DNA of 64,000 bases. Origin: Limnobacter sp. SAORIC-580. GTDB taxonomy: Bacteria; Pseudomonadota; Gammaproteobacteria; Burkholderiales; Burkholderiaceae_B. The notes beneath the pieces are model-generated. The model did no database searches and was not told where the DNA came from. It saw only the letters and a program-made list of their open reading frames with translations. Shown here one piece after another: positions 45,819-54,815 of the stretch. The DNA is taken from contig NZ_CP053084.1 of the NCBI RefSeq assembly GCF_013004065.1, forward strand, positions 1,488,001 to 1,552,000, read 5' to 3'. Each line of letters opens with the position of its first letter. Within the stretch, counting starts at the first letter, position 1. The translations under genes and the position numbers were made by a program.

Positions 45819-48320
45819 ATGCAGTCTTTTCAGTATTGGGCACGGCAGTCACGCCGTGCATCGTTCCGCATTTTGTTCGTGGCTTTGGTGTTGGCCGTGG
45901 CGGCCATTTCATCTGTGGGCGTGTTCTCAGCCCGAATCGAGGCAGCCTTGGTGCGCGATGCCAGTCAAATGTTGGGCGGTGATTTGGTCATCGAGTCCAA
46001 GCGGAACACCGCCAATGCACCCTGGCTTTCAATTCTTGAAAAGCCGGAATACGCAACACTCAAGCAGGCTGAAAGCGTTGTATTTCCAAGCGTTGTGCCC
46101 TCGGAGCGGGTCGACTTGCTGGTTTCGTTGAAGGCTGTGAACAACATGTATCCCCTTCGTGGGCAACTCACGGTTCGAAACGCACAGGGTCAAGATGAAA
46201 AAGTGGCCAGTGGCCCGCCTCAAGGCGAATTGTGGGTAGACCAAGGCGTGCTGGGTTCACTGGATGTTCAGTTGGGTGATTCAATTCAAGTGGGCGAAAT
46301 AACACGCCCGGTTACCCGAGTAATTTTGGCAGAACCTGATCGTGGCGGTGGCTTTGTGAACTTCGCCCCCCGGGTCATGATGAATACCGCTGACCTCGAA
46401 GAATCCGAGTTGTTGGGCTTGGGATCACGGGCCACCTGGCGTATTTACTTCACTGGCGCTCAGCCGGTGATCAATCAGCTGATTTCCGAATTGACTCCAG
46501 TGCTGTCGCCTGTTGAGGAGATCGAAACCCTGGAGAACGGTCGACCTGAGGTCAGCGGTACGCTTGAGCGCGCCAATGATTTCCTGGCCATGGCTGCTTT
46601 GATCGGCACCATGGTGGCCTGTGTGGGCATTGCGCTGGTGGCGCACTTGTTTGCCAAAGAACAGGCCAGCGAATTGGCAGTATTGAAAAGCCTGGGCTAC
46701 ACCCCCAAACGTTTGCTGCGCATGTGGGCTATTGGCATGGGCATGTTAACGCTGGGCGCTGGTGTGCTGGGTGTGGCCCTGGGGTGGGCGGCGCATTGGG
46801 GCTTGCTGGCCCTGTTGGCTGAGCTGGTGGGCGTCGATTTACCACTGGCCGGTTTGCATTACCTGCCCATGGGCATGCTGCTGTCAGCGTTGTTATTGCT
46901 GGGTTTTGCGGCAGTGCCCACCTGGTACGCCTTGCGCGCGCCTGCGGTCGCTGTAATTCGGCACCAAACATTGAAAAGTAGCCGGGGGCAACTGGTGTTG
47001 TCAGTGCTGTTTGGTGTGTTTACTGCCATCGCGGTGTGCCTGTTGATCGTTAACAATGTGGTGTTGGCCCTGTTGTTGTTTGCTGGTTTTGTAGGCACCT
47101 CGCTGGTGTTCGCCCTCTTGTTCTGGGGGCTTTTGAAGGTGCTGGCTTATTTGGGCAAAGGCAAAAAAAGTGCAGGCACCAACATCGCGGTTTTTCAAAG
47201 CATGTCCAAACGTGCAAGCACCCTGGTGTTGCAGGGAGTAAGCCTTGCCCTGGGGCTGGCTGCACTGTTAATGCTGGCTGTGGTGCAGGGCGATTTGATC
47301 GACCGTTGGCAAGAAGCCGTACCGGAAGACGCCCCCAATCGCTTTGTGTTCAACATTCAACCCGATCAGGTTGAAGGTGTTCAACAAACATTGAACACCG
47401 CAAGCCAAAGTCCGGTCAATTTGTACCCCATGGTGCGCGGGCGCTTAAGCGCCATCAACGGTGAAACCATCACGGCGGATACCTTTACCGATGAAGGTGC
47501 CCGCAACACAGTGGAACGTGAACTGAATTTGAGTTTTGCGGACACCTTGCCCACGCACAACACCGTCGCTGTGGGAAGCTGGTTTGATGAAACACCCGCC
47601 AAAGCAGAAGTGTCCGTGGAAGACGGTGTGGCTGAACGTTTGGGCATAGGCCTGGGCGACAAGCTCACCTTTGACATCGCAGGTACGCCCTTAACGGCTG
47701 AAATTACCAGCATCCGCGAATTGCGCTGGGACTCCATGGAGGTGAATTTCTTCATGGTGTTTCCAACCGAGGTGCTGCAAAGTTTTCCGCAAACCTGGAT
47801 TACATCGGTCAGCTTGCAAGATGACAAGGCCATTCCCGTGTCGCGTGAGCTGGTGCGCGATTACCCCAATCTCACTGTGCTGGACACTGAACTGGTGATT
47901 ACCCAAGTTCGTAAAATTTTAGGGCAGGTGGGCCAGGCTGTTCAGTTTGTATTTTTGTTCACTGTGGCTGCGGGTGGTTTGGTGGTGGTGGCCTGCGTAA
48001 TGACGGGTGCACGTGTACGTACCCGTGAGGCTGCAATTTATCGGGCCATGGGGGCATCCACTGCTCAGCTGCAACGCGCCGCTTGGCTTGAGCTTTCCGT
48101 GCTGGGTGCGCTGGCAGGTTTGGTGGCAGCCATTGCTGCCCAAGGCCTGGGTTGGGGCGTGGCGCATTTTGTGTTCGAGTTTGAGTACTTTTTGTCGCCC
48201 ATGCACATTGTGGCTGGTGTGGTTGCGGGTGCAGTGGTGTCGGTGTTGTTTGGTGCCTGGTCGGTCAACAAGGTTTGCCGCGCCCCCGTGATGCAAACCT
48301 TAAGGCAAGCTGCTGCCTAG
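45819..48320 (+). CDS. FtsX-type ABC transporter permease (YbbP-like)
   Basis: An 833-residue membrane protein with one N-terminal helix (about 22-42), a large periplasmic domain, then a first FtsX block of helices at about 255-370. A central set of helices to about 490, a second periplasmic domain and a final FtsX block at about 715-825 follow. This duplicated layout is that of YbbP and lipoprotein-release-type permeases. No ATPase partner (YbbA/LolD-type) is adjacent. ATG 45819 was preferred to GTG 45792, which is also open. Confidence 0.85.
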   Translation: MQSFQYWARQSRRASFRILFVALVLAVAAISSVGVFSARIEAALVRDASQMLGGDLVIESKRNTANAPWLSILEKPEYATLKQAESVVFPSVVPSERVDLLVSLKAVNNMYPLRGQLTVRNAQGQDEKVASGPPQGELWVDQGVLGSLDVQLGDSIQVGEITRPVTRVILAEPDRGGGFVNFAPRVMMNTADLEESELLGLGSRATWRIYFTGAQPVINQLISELTPVLSPVEEIETLENGRPEVSGTLERANDFLAMAALIGTMVACVGIALVAHLFAKEQASELAVLKSLGYTPKRLLRMWAIGMGMLTLGAGVLGVALGWAAHWGLLALLAELVGVDLPLAGLHYLPMGMLLSALLLLGFAAVPTWYALRAPAVAVIRHQTLKSSRGQLVLSVLFGVFTAIAVCLLIVNNVVLALLLFAGFVGTSLVFALLFWGLLKVLAYLGKGKKSAGTNIAVFQSMSKRASTLVLQGVSLALGLAALLMLAVVQGDLIDRWQEAVPEDAPNRFVFNIQPDQVEGVQQTLNTASQSPVNLYPMVRGRLSAINGETITADTFTDEGARNTVERELNLSFADTLPTHNTVAVGSWFDETPAKAEVSVEDGVAERLGIGLGDKLTFDIAGTPLTAEITSIRELRWDSMEVNFFMVFPTEVLQSFPQTWITSVSLQDDKAIPVSRELVRDYPNLTVLDTELVITQVRKILGQVGQAVQFVFLFTVAAGGLVVVACVMTGARVRTREAAIYRAMGASTAQLQRAAWLELSVLGALAGLVAAIAAQGLGWGVAHFVFEFEYFLSPMHIVAGVVAGAVVSVLFGAWSVNKVCRAPVMQTLRQAAA

Positions 48321-48412
48321 CAAGCCAGCGACTAATCGAATTACAGTCGAATTTACATGGCAGTGCACGGTTACAATGTGGGATATATACCCATATTCAT
48401 ACCGGCACCTCC

Positions 48413-48904
48413 ATGAGCAACAACGATTCAACCAGTAACACCAGTAGCGCCGACGCGCAACCCAAGACGCCGATTGTCTACTTCGGCAGTACGCCAGAAG
48501 AGCAGCAAGCTGGCGTGCGCAAGCTGGTTGATCTGTTCTACGACGAAATGGATCAAAATCCGAGTTTCGGGCGCATTCGCAAACTGCACCCGGTTCACCT
48601 GGACCATTCACGCGAAAAGTTTTACCTGTTTTTGTCGGGCTGGCTGGGCGGCCCCGACCTGTATTCACCGCAGTTTGGTCACCCACGCTTGCGCATGCGC
48701 CACATGCCATTTCCAATTTCCAGTGAAGACCGCGACCAGTGGTTGCTGTGCATGGTGAGCGCGCTGCGCGCCATGCAACTGCCCGAGAAAGTGATTGAAG
48801 GGCTAATGCTTTCATTCTTCCGCACAGCAGACTGGATGCGCAACAAACCCGATCCCGAAGGCAGCGCCAAGGGCTTGAACACTGTTTCGATCAAGGGCGA
48901 ATAA
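48413..48904 (+). CDS. glbO: Truncated haemoglobin, group II
   Basis: A 163-residue globin-like haem protein. The group II signature YSPQFGHPRLRMRHMPFPIS carries the proximal His, and the Trp in RDQWLLCMVSALRAM is the conserved G8 residue. A disordered Ser/Thr-rich N-tail (about 30 residues) precedes the fold. The likely role is oxygen or nitric oxide chemistry. The ATG at 48413 was chosen because the upstream frame runs into the permease gene. rmuC follows four bases later. Confidence 0.9.
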   Translation: MSNNDSTSNTSSADAQPKTPIVYFGSTPEEQQAGVRKLVDLFYDEMDQNPSFGRIRKLHPVHLDHSREKFYLFLSGWLGGPDLYSPQFGHPRLRMRHMPFPISSEDRDQWLLCMVSALRAMQLPEKVIEGLMLSFFRTADWMRNKPDPEGSAKGLNTVSIKGE

Positions 48905-48908
48905 GTTG

Positions 48909-50327
48909 ATGGACGGACAACTGATTTGGGCCGTGGTGGGCTTGCTGTTGCTGGTGTTGTTCGGCTTGGTGCTGGTGTACCGAAGAATGACGCTCGACAA
49001 CTCGACTGAACTGGCTCAGTTTCAGCAGCAGGTTCTTGCCAATCTCGATGAGCTGATGGACGCGCAGGCACAGCAGCGTTTTGTGTCTGAAGAATTGGGC
49101 AAGCAACTTCGCCTGCTTAATCAAGACATTGAAGCGCGCCAAAGCAAGCAATCTGAATTGTTGACGCAAACGTTTGCACAGGCGCGCACGGAAAGCCAGC
49201 AGGCCGCGCATGGTTTGCAGCAGGTTATCGTCGGGCAGTTCACGCAGGGCAATCAAATTCAGTCTGAAAAGCTGAACCAGTTTTCTGAAATACTGCACCG
49301 CACCAACACCCTGATTCAAGACCAGCTCACGCAAATTCGCTTGTCGGTTGAGCAGAAATTGAAAGACATTCAAGACGACAACGCCAGCAAGCTGGAATTG
49401 ATGCGAAAAACAGTGGACGAGAAACTGCACGCCACACTTGAAACCCGCTTGGGCGAGTCCTTCAAGCAAGTGAGCGAACGCCTGGAGCAGGTGTACAAAG
49501 GCTTGGGCGAAATGCAAACACTGGCCACCGGTGTGGGTGATTTGAAGCGCGTGCTTACCAATGTAAAAAGCCGTGGTACCTGGGGCGAAGTGCAGCTGCA
49601 AGCCCTGCTTGAGCAAATGCTGACCCCCTCGCAATTTGGTCGCAACATCAAGCCAGTGCCCGGCAGCCACAACATTGTTGAATTTGCAGTGCGCTTACCT
49701 GGTAAAGAAGACGATCAACCGGTGTGGTTGCCCATCGATTCAAAATTCCCTAAAGAACAATACGAGCGCCTTCAGGAGTGCTTTGACCGCGCGGACGCTG
49801 ATGGCGTTGCAGTTGCTTCCAAAGCGCTTGAAATGGCCATACGCGCCGAAGCAAAAACCATTGCCGAGAAATACCTGGCCCCCCCATACACCACCGATTT
49901 CGGTATTTTGTTTTTGCCCACCGAGGGCCTGTATGCCGAGGTGGTGAAGCGCCCTGGTTTGGTCGACGACTTGCAACGCCTTCACAGGGTTACGGTTGCT
50001 GGCCCAATCACCTTAACCACATTGTTAAACGCCTTGCAGTTGGGCTTTAAAACACTGGCGCTTGAAAAACGTTCAAGCGAGGTGTGGACTGTGCTCAGCG
50101 CTGTTAAAACCGAATTCGGCAAGTTTGGCGACATACTTGCCAAAACACGTGACACGCTTGAGCGCGCCGCCAAGAATATCGAGCAGGCTGAAACACGTTC
50201 ACGTGTTATGCAGAAAAAACTGAAAGGTGTTGATGAATTACCTGAAAAAGACGCGATCGAGTTGCTTGGATTAAATGACGGCAAGGTCGACCTGCTGGAT
50301 GATGACGATGCGCCCGCAAACGCTTGA
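48909..50327 (+). CDS. rmuC: DNA recombination protein RmuC
   Basis: A 472-residue protein with one N-terminal membrane helix (about 6-25), a long coiled coil (about 35-215) and the RmuC nuclease-like domain (GDLKRVLTNVKSRGTWGEVQL, then WLPIDSKFPKEQYERL and DFGILFLPTEGLYAEV). RmuC limits certain inversions and template switching in Escherichia coli. ATG 48909 follows the globin stop closely. Its end overlaps the asparaginase start by 20 bases. Confidence 0.93.
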   Translation: MDGQLIWAVVGLLLLVLFGLVLVYRRMTLDNSTELAQFQQQVLANLDELMDAQAQQRFVSEELGKQLRLLNQDIEARQSKQSELLTQTFAQARTESQQAAHGLQQVIVGQFTQGNQIQSEKLNQFSEILHRTNTLIQDQLTQIRLSVEQKLKDIQDDNASKLELMRKTVDEKLHATLETRLGESFKQVSERLEQVYKGLGEMQTLATGVGDLKRVLTNVKSRGTWGEVQLQALLEQMLTPSQFGRNIKPVPGSHNIVEFAVRLPGKEDDQPVWLPIDSKFPKEQYERLQECFDRADADGVAVASKALEMAIRAEAKTIAEKYLAPPYTTDFGILFLPTEGLYAEVVKRPGLVDDLQRLHRVTVAGPITLTTLLNALQLGFKTLALEKRSSEVWTVLSAVKTEFGKFGDILAKTRDTLERAAKNIEQAETRSRVMQKKLKGVDELPEKDAIELLGLNDGKVDLLDDDDAPANA

Positions 50328-51381
50328 TACCCTGCCGCGCGTGGCTTTGGTGGCCACGGGCGGCACCATCGCCGGTACGCTAATCGAGGGTTCCGAAACC
50401 TGGGCTTATGAATCGGCCCAGCGTAGCGGTGAAAGCCTTGTAATGGGAATACCCGGTTTGCTTCGCCGTGCGCAATGGCATTTTGAGCAGCCGTATAGCA
50501 TTGGTAGTCAAAATCTTGAATTGGCTCATATGTTGCAACTGCGTGCTGCGTTGATCCGTTTGCTTCAGTCCCCTGGCATCGACGCAATTGTGGTGACGCA
50601 CGGCACCGACACCATGGAAGACATGTTGTACTTCCTTTATCTAACTTTGCCTGCTGCGCTTTTGGTCAAACCCTTGGTTTTTACAGGGGCCATGCTGCCT
50701 TCGGATGCCGAGGATGCCGATGGGCCTGCCAATTTAAGCGGCACGCTCGATTTTGCAGTGCAGTGTTTGCCGGGTAGCCCATTTGGCTGCGCAGTGCCAT
50801 TTGGTTTGTACATGCAAGGTTTGTTTACGCCTGCACAACATGTTGAGAAACAAAGTACAGCTGGTTTTGATGCGTTTGATGGCCCATATTCTGTGCTGCC
50901 GAATGCGAACTGGTTTAATAATTTTACCGCGTTGAACCCACCCACCGATGTGGGAATGCTGGGTCAGTTTTCCAATTTGTTTGATGCGGGTACGCAAGCG
51001 CACCCTTTGTTTGAAGCCATGGAGGTGCCCGTGGTGTTTTGCACACCGGGCAATGGGCCTTTGCGTCAATTGAATGATTTGCTGAATCGCAAACCTGCCT
51101 CGGTGGTGGTGGCTGCACCGGGGCATGGCAACATTCCAGAGGCCTGTGTGCCGGTGTTGCGTCGCTTGCTGTTAAATGGTGTCAGTGTTGTGCGTGCAAG
51201 CCGCGTGGCAGCAGGTGGTGTAGAGCGGGGTGGTGAGTTCAACGCGCTAAACGATTTTGAGGAAGGTGTGCTTCCTGCAGGAACGGCTGGGGTTTATTCG
51301 GAATCAGGCAGCTTGAGCCTGAGCAAGTGCGTGGTGTACGAGCGACTGCGGGTGTTGGCCCGCAGCCTGATTGGGCAGTAA
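50308..51381 (+). CDS. L-asparaginase
   Basis: A 357-residue type I/II asparaginase that deaminates asparagine to aspartate. The first catalytic Thr is in VALVATGGTIAG and the second motif VVTHGTDTMEDMLYFL holds Thr and Asp. The GAMLPSDAEDADGP segment is intact. No signal peptide is visible, so a cytoplasmic form is likely. ATG 50308 was chosen; in-frame ATGs at 50275, 50299 and 50302 are alternatives inside rmuC. It is convergent with the TolC-like gene, eight bases away. Confidence 0.9.
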   Translation: MRPQTLDTLPRVALVATGGTIAGTLIEGSETWAYESAQRSGESLVMGIPGLLRRAQWHFEQPYSIGSQNLELAHMLQLRAALIRLLQSPGIDAIVVTHGTDTMEDMLYFLYLTLPAALLVKPLVFTGAMLPSDAEDADGPANLSGTLDFAVQCLPGSPFGCAVPFGLYMQGLFTPAQHVEKQSTAGFDAFDGPYSVLPNANWFNNFTALNPPTDVGMLGQFSNLFDAGTQAHPLFEAMEVPVVFCTPGNGPLRQLNDLLNRKPASVVVAAPGHGNIPEACVPVLRRLLLNGVSVVRASRVAAGGVERGGEFNALNDFEEGVLPAGTAGVYSESGSLSLSKCVVYERLRVLARSLIGQ

Positions 51382-51389
51382 TTGCAAAA

Positions 51390-53423
51390 CTAATCGACCT
51401 TGGCTTCAGCAAGATTCAGGTTTTTCCTGCCTTGGGTTTGTGCTGTGGTCACAGGCATGTTTTGTTCCCGGATAATTTGCCAAATGCCTTTGTTTTCTTT
51501 CCAGGTCAGTACCTTTTTCGAGCGTTCTTGATAAAACTTTGCACGGTAATCTTGAACAAAGCTGATTTCGTACTCATCGGGTTTGTCAAAACTGGGTATC
51601 ACTTGCAAGTCAGAAATTTCGATGTCGATTCCCTGTGCTTTTGAAATTCGATCACGTCGGTTGCTGACCCATGCTTCGTAGCTGCCTTCTTCGGGCTTGA
51701 AGTTTGGCGCGTAAAAGGCGATGTAACTGTTCAAGTCTTTGCTTTCCCAAGCCTTGGCCCATGCCTTGGTTTTGTCGATCAGGCTTTTGGAGACTTCCGC
51801 AGGGTCGCCAAATGCAGCCACCTGTGGGTTGGCCACGCCACCATTGTCCAGCTGAGCCAACTGAATTGGAGGCAAGCTGTTTGTGGCATCCACTGACTTC
51901 AAGGCCTCATCGAATCCGATGTTGGGCAAATCGAAGTCTTCCAGATTAATCAAGCTGGCTGGACAACCTTCAGCTTCAGCACCACTTTGGCTTTGTTCTG
52001 TATAGAACAGCACGTTGCGCTTGGTGGGCTCATCGGCATTGACCAGTGCATCCACCGCAAACAGTGTGGTGAGCTGGCCAGTGGCAGCCAGCAATTTCAG
52101 TTTTGAAATGCTCAAATCAGCTTCAATATTGATCAGGGCACGCTGGGCCTGATAGTACTCATTTTCAGCACTCAGCAAATCGAGCAGGCTGCGTCGGCCC
52201 ACCGCAAATTGTTGTTCATAGGCAGCTCGTGCTTTGGTAATTGCAGCTGCCTGTTCGCGAAAGTAATTCAGTTTTTTTTGCGAACTGACCACATCGAAAA
52301 GCGAGGTTTGGGTGGATTGTCGAATGGCTCTGCAAATGACCAGTTTGTCGTCCAGGCTGCGAAGTCGACGTTTGATCGCGGCATTTCGGGAGGCATTGTC
52401 GGCGCCACCGCGGTACAGGTTAATCGTGGCCAGCAAGTCGATTGATGAAATTTGACGTTCGTCGAATGTGGAAAGGTAGTTGCTGTACACATCGGTTTTT
52501 GCACGCAAATCAAGGCGGGGATGAAAACCCTCGCTGGCCGCAGTTACTTCCTGTTTGGCCGTGGCAATGGATGCGTTGGATGCCTTGAGCAGTGGGTGGT
52601 TGTTCAGGGCGAACACCAGACGTTCCCTGTTTTCAACTTCAAAGTTTGCGTTTACAACATACTCCCCGGCTTGGTTGACAGGCCAAACCGTGTCGGTAAT
52701 TCTTTGGTAGTTGGCCATCGCAGAGAAAGTGTTCGCCTTCTCGGTGGCCAGGTTACCCAAGGCCAGGGTGTATCGGCTGCGTGCCTGTTCCAGATCAGAT
52801 TGACGGGTCACGCCACTTTTGACCTTTTCTTCAATGCGGTTCATCAGGTCTTGGTGATATTTCAAGTTGTCCTCTGACAGGCGAGTCAGTGCCTGAAAGC
52901 GGGATACATCAACATGGGCGCTAGAGGCCTCAAAGGCAACCTGATTGGCTTTGTTCAGGTATCGGTAATAGCTTTGCATGGCTCCAGAGTAGGCCGCGAG
53001 GTAGCGAGCCTGGGAGGCAAAACCGTTGTACAGGTTTTGGCGTGCTTCAATGCCGTAGGAATTCGCGTTGTAGGTGCGTGTGTCTGCGTCTTCGATCCGG
53101 GTACGTTCGCGACCAGCAGAGCCCCGTGCATCGACAGTGGGTAGCAACGTGCCGAACACCACGTTGGCTTCTTCCATTTGCGCCTCGAGTGCATGCACAT
53201 CGGCATCCAGTGTCGGACTGTTTTGCAGGCCTTTAATTACACTTTGTTGCAAAGGATTTGGCGCATTGTTTTCTGTTGCTTGCGTCGCTGATTGGGCTTG
53301 CACCTCGGTTACAGCCTGGCTTTCCTGTGCCCAGGCGGCAGGGGCACTCAGGGTGAGCAAGGCGAGAACCATGGCCGCAGGCAAGGTTTTCAGCGTGGGG
53401 TTGGGTGTGTGGCTTGTGTTCAT
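51390..53423 (-). CDS. TolC-family outer-membrane protein with C-terminal NTF2-like domain
   Basis: A 677-residue protein. A signal peptide ends near AAWAQE. The TolC region (about 55-455) shows the usual two repeats, with LQQSVIKGLQNSPTLDADVHAL and GVTRQSDLEQARSRYTLALGNL, then RAAYEQQFAVGRRSLLDLLSAENEYYQAQRALI-type helices. After a linker a separate domain at about 565-665 (KAWAKAWESKDLNSYIAFYA, then KVLTWKENKGIWQIIREQ) has the NTF2/SnoaL-like pattern seen in some cell-wall enzymes. TolC proteins normally end before this. ATG 53423 gives the best signal peptide; ATG 53447 overlaps the upstream stop. Confidence 0.87.
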   Translation of the reverse strand: MNTSHTPNPTLKTLPAAMVLALLTLSAPAAWAQESQAVTEVQAQSATQATENNAPNPLQQSVIKGLQNSPTLDADVHALEAQMEEANVVFGTLLPTVDARGSAGRERTRIEDADTRTYNANSYGIEARQNLYNGFASQARYLAAYSGAMQSYYRYLNKANQVAFEASSAHVDVSRFQALTRLSEDNLKYHQDLMNRIEEKVKSGVTRQSDLEQARSRYTLALGNLATEKANTFSAMANYQRITDTVWPVNQAGEYVVNANFEVENRERLVFALNNHPLLKASNASIATAKQEVTAASEGFHPRLDLRAKTDVYSNYLSTFDERQISSIDLLATINLYRGGADNASRNAAIKRRLRSLDDKLVICRAIRQSTQTSLFDVVSSQKKLNYFREQAAAITKARAAYEQQFAVGRRSLLDLLSAENEYYQAQRALINIEADLSISKLKLLAATGQLTTLFAVDALVNADEPTKRNVLFYTEQSQSGAEAEGCPASLINLEDFDLPNIGFDEALKSVDATNSLPPIQLAQLDNGGVANPQVAAFGDPAEVSKSLIDKTKAWAKAWESKDLNSYIAFYAPNFKPEEGSYEAWVSNRRDRISKAQGIDIEISDLQVIPSFDKPDEYEISFVQDYRAKFYQERSKKVLTWKENKGIWQIIREQNMPVTTAQTQGRKNLNLAEAKVD

Positions 53424-53446
53424 GTTGGCTCGTTCGTTAAATTGCA

Positions 53447-54676
53447 TCAGCAAACTGCGGCAGCTTCTTCAGCAGGTGCGCTGGCTGAAGAATCGAAACC
53501 ACTGGAACTGAGCCCAGAAGCCCAGCCAGTTTTGCTTTGAATGTATTCGTTGGCTTGTTCCCGGGCTTGATCCAGATAGGTTTGTACCTTTTCCTGAACC
53601 GCTTCAACTACCGCATCGACTGTGTATTGTTCAGACGAGTATTCATGGTCGTTCATCTTGGGATTGCCCGCGTAGTCGTTGCCATCGGTGTATTCGGTAC
53701 AGTCGGAGTAGCCGGTTGGGCAGTCGTTGTCGTTCACCGGCGTATCGTCAGGTTCAACGTTCATGTACACATGGGCGGTGTCGGTCAGGCAGCTTTCATC
53801 GCCTAGGGTGTAGCTGATTACATCTTCTCCGCAAAAACCCTCGTTGGGTGTGTAGTGTAATTTGCCATCCCTGATTTCAACCGTGCCGTTTTCGGCGCTG
53901 GCCTCGGTGATTTTCAAATCACCGCAGCCGAGGTCATTTTTCAGAACGTCGACAATCACCGGGCAATCCACCTTCGTGCTGGCGCAGTCATTAACCGCGT
54001 CAACCTCTGGGCAATCAGGATCTGTTTTGCACTCAGGCTCGGGTGTACATTCAGGTTCTGGTTTGCATTCAGGCTCAGGCTTGCAGTCTGGTTCTGGCTC
54101 ACAGTCCTCCTGTTCGTCCACTGGGGGGCAGGTGGGTGGCGTAGGGCATTCGCAGTCCTCTTCCTCATCCACAGGTGGGTCTACGGGTGGGGGCTCTTCA
54201 TTTTCATCGACGGGCGTGGGTGGCGGCGTGTCTTTGCATTCCACGCTGGCCGGGCCTTCTTTTTCAACCACGCGAACTGTGTTGACACCATTTTCGCCAA
54301 CTTCACCATCCATGCTGGGCAGCGGGTCCTGGTTAATCCGCTCCACAACATAGCCTTCGCTCAGTTTTGGAAGGTCTTCGGGAACATCGTTGTCTTGGGC
54401 ACCCACGGTGATGTATTTGCGTATGACATCTTTCTCGGGTGGTGTGCCTGCGTCAAAGGGAACAATCTCACCGGTTTTTGGCTTGATCAGCCATTCCGTG
54501 GGTCCTTCAAGGGGACGAACCATTTCAGGTGCAGTAATTTGCCCGTCGGTAAAGGGTCCCAGTTGAACAACCACCTCGGTTTGCGGTTTGCGCTTTAAGG
54601 CTGGGCGCGGTTTCCTGGCCAGGCCAAGGGTACTTGGGTCGCATTCTTGGGCATTCACAACGGGCTTCTCGCTCAT
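53447..54676 (-). CDS. Cysteine-rich Ig-like protein, candidate type I secretion substrate
   Basis: A 409-residue acidic protein without signal peptide or membrane helix. After a proline-rich region the cysteines recur in C-x5 units, then an Ig/cadherin-like domain follows (about 215-310: DCPVIVDVLKNDLGCG, GFCGEDVISYTLGDESC), a second Cys/Asp-rich part, a helical stretch and a C-terminal Cys. It lies between adaptor and TolC genes, so secretion by this system is likely. No RTX repeats are seen. ATG 54676 has GAGGA six bases upstream. No homologue is recalled. Confidence 0.75.
   Translation of the reverse strand: MSEKPVVNAQECDPSTLGLARKPRPALKRKPQTEVVVQLGPFTDGQITAPEMVRPLEGPTEWLIKPKTGEIVPFDAGTPPEKDVIRKYITVGAQDNDVPEDLPKLSEGYVVERINQDPLPSMDGEVGENGVNTVRVVEKEGPASVECKDTPPPTPVDENEEPPPVDPPVDEEEDCECPTPPTCPPVDEQEDCEPEPDCKPEPECKPEPECTPEPECKTDPDCPEVDAVNDCASTKVDCPVIVDVLKNDLGCGDLKITEASAENGTVEIRDGKLHYTPNEGFCGEDVISYTLGDESCLTDTAHVYMNVEPDDTPVNDNDCPTGYSDCTEYTDGNDYAGNPKMNDHEYSSEQYTVDAVVEAVQEKVQTYLDQAREQANEYIQSKTGWASGLSSSGFDSSASAPAEEAAAVC
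54011..54103 (-). repeat. Coding C-x5 repeat (EPEC-type units)
   Basis: Thirty-one codons read as five six-residue units of the kind C-K-P-E-P-E plus a closing Cys, all in phase on the minus strand. The spacing of cysteines is exactly six residues. The DNA repeats at 18 bases with small changes. It lies in the candidate secreted protein. Confidence 0.85.
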
Positions 54677-54775
54677 GGGGGTCCTCGGGTTCGATGTCAT
54701 TGATAAGTGATCGAGTCGCGAGTTTGGTTCCAAATCAACTGCGTGCCAAACAGGTGATTGGGTCAGGATGAGTGA

Positions 54776-54785
54776 GAGTTAACTC
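54776..54785. promoter_or_regulatory. Palindrome upstream of the Cys-rich gene
   Basis: GAGTTAACTC is a perfect 10-base palindrome 100 bases before the start of the Cys-rich gene, in the 139-base gap after the adaptor gene. It may be a regulator site for a separate promoter of the cargo gene, but a 10-base palindrome can also arise by chance. Confidence 0.3.
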
Positions 54786-54815
54786 TATGGAGTTATTGGG
54801 ATGACTGGTGTTGAT

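Noticed and set aside
54011..54103. Regular 18-base repeats that might suggest a CRISPR-like array
   Set aside because: The repeats are in phase with a protein frame, have no unique spacers and encode C-x5 units, so they are a coding repeat.
54735..54748. Sigma-54-like element before the cysteine-rich gene (TGGCAC then TTGA)
   Set aside because: The spacing between the two blocks is four bases where five are needed, and the -12 block lacks GC. It was judged a chance match.
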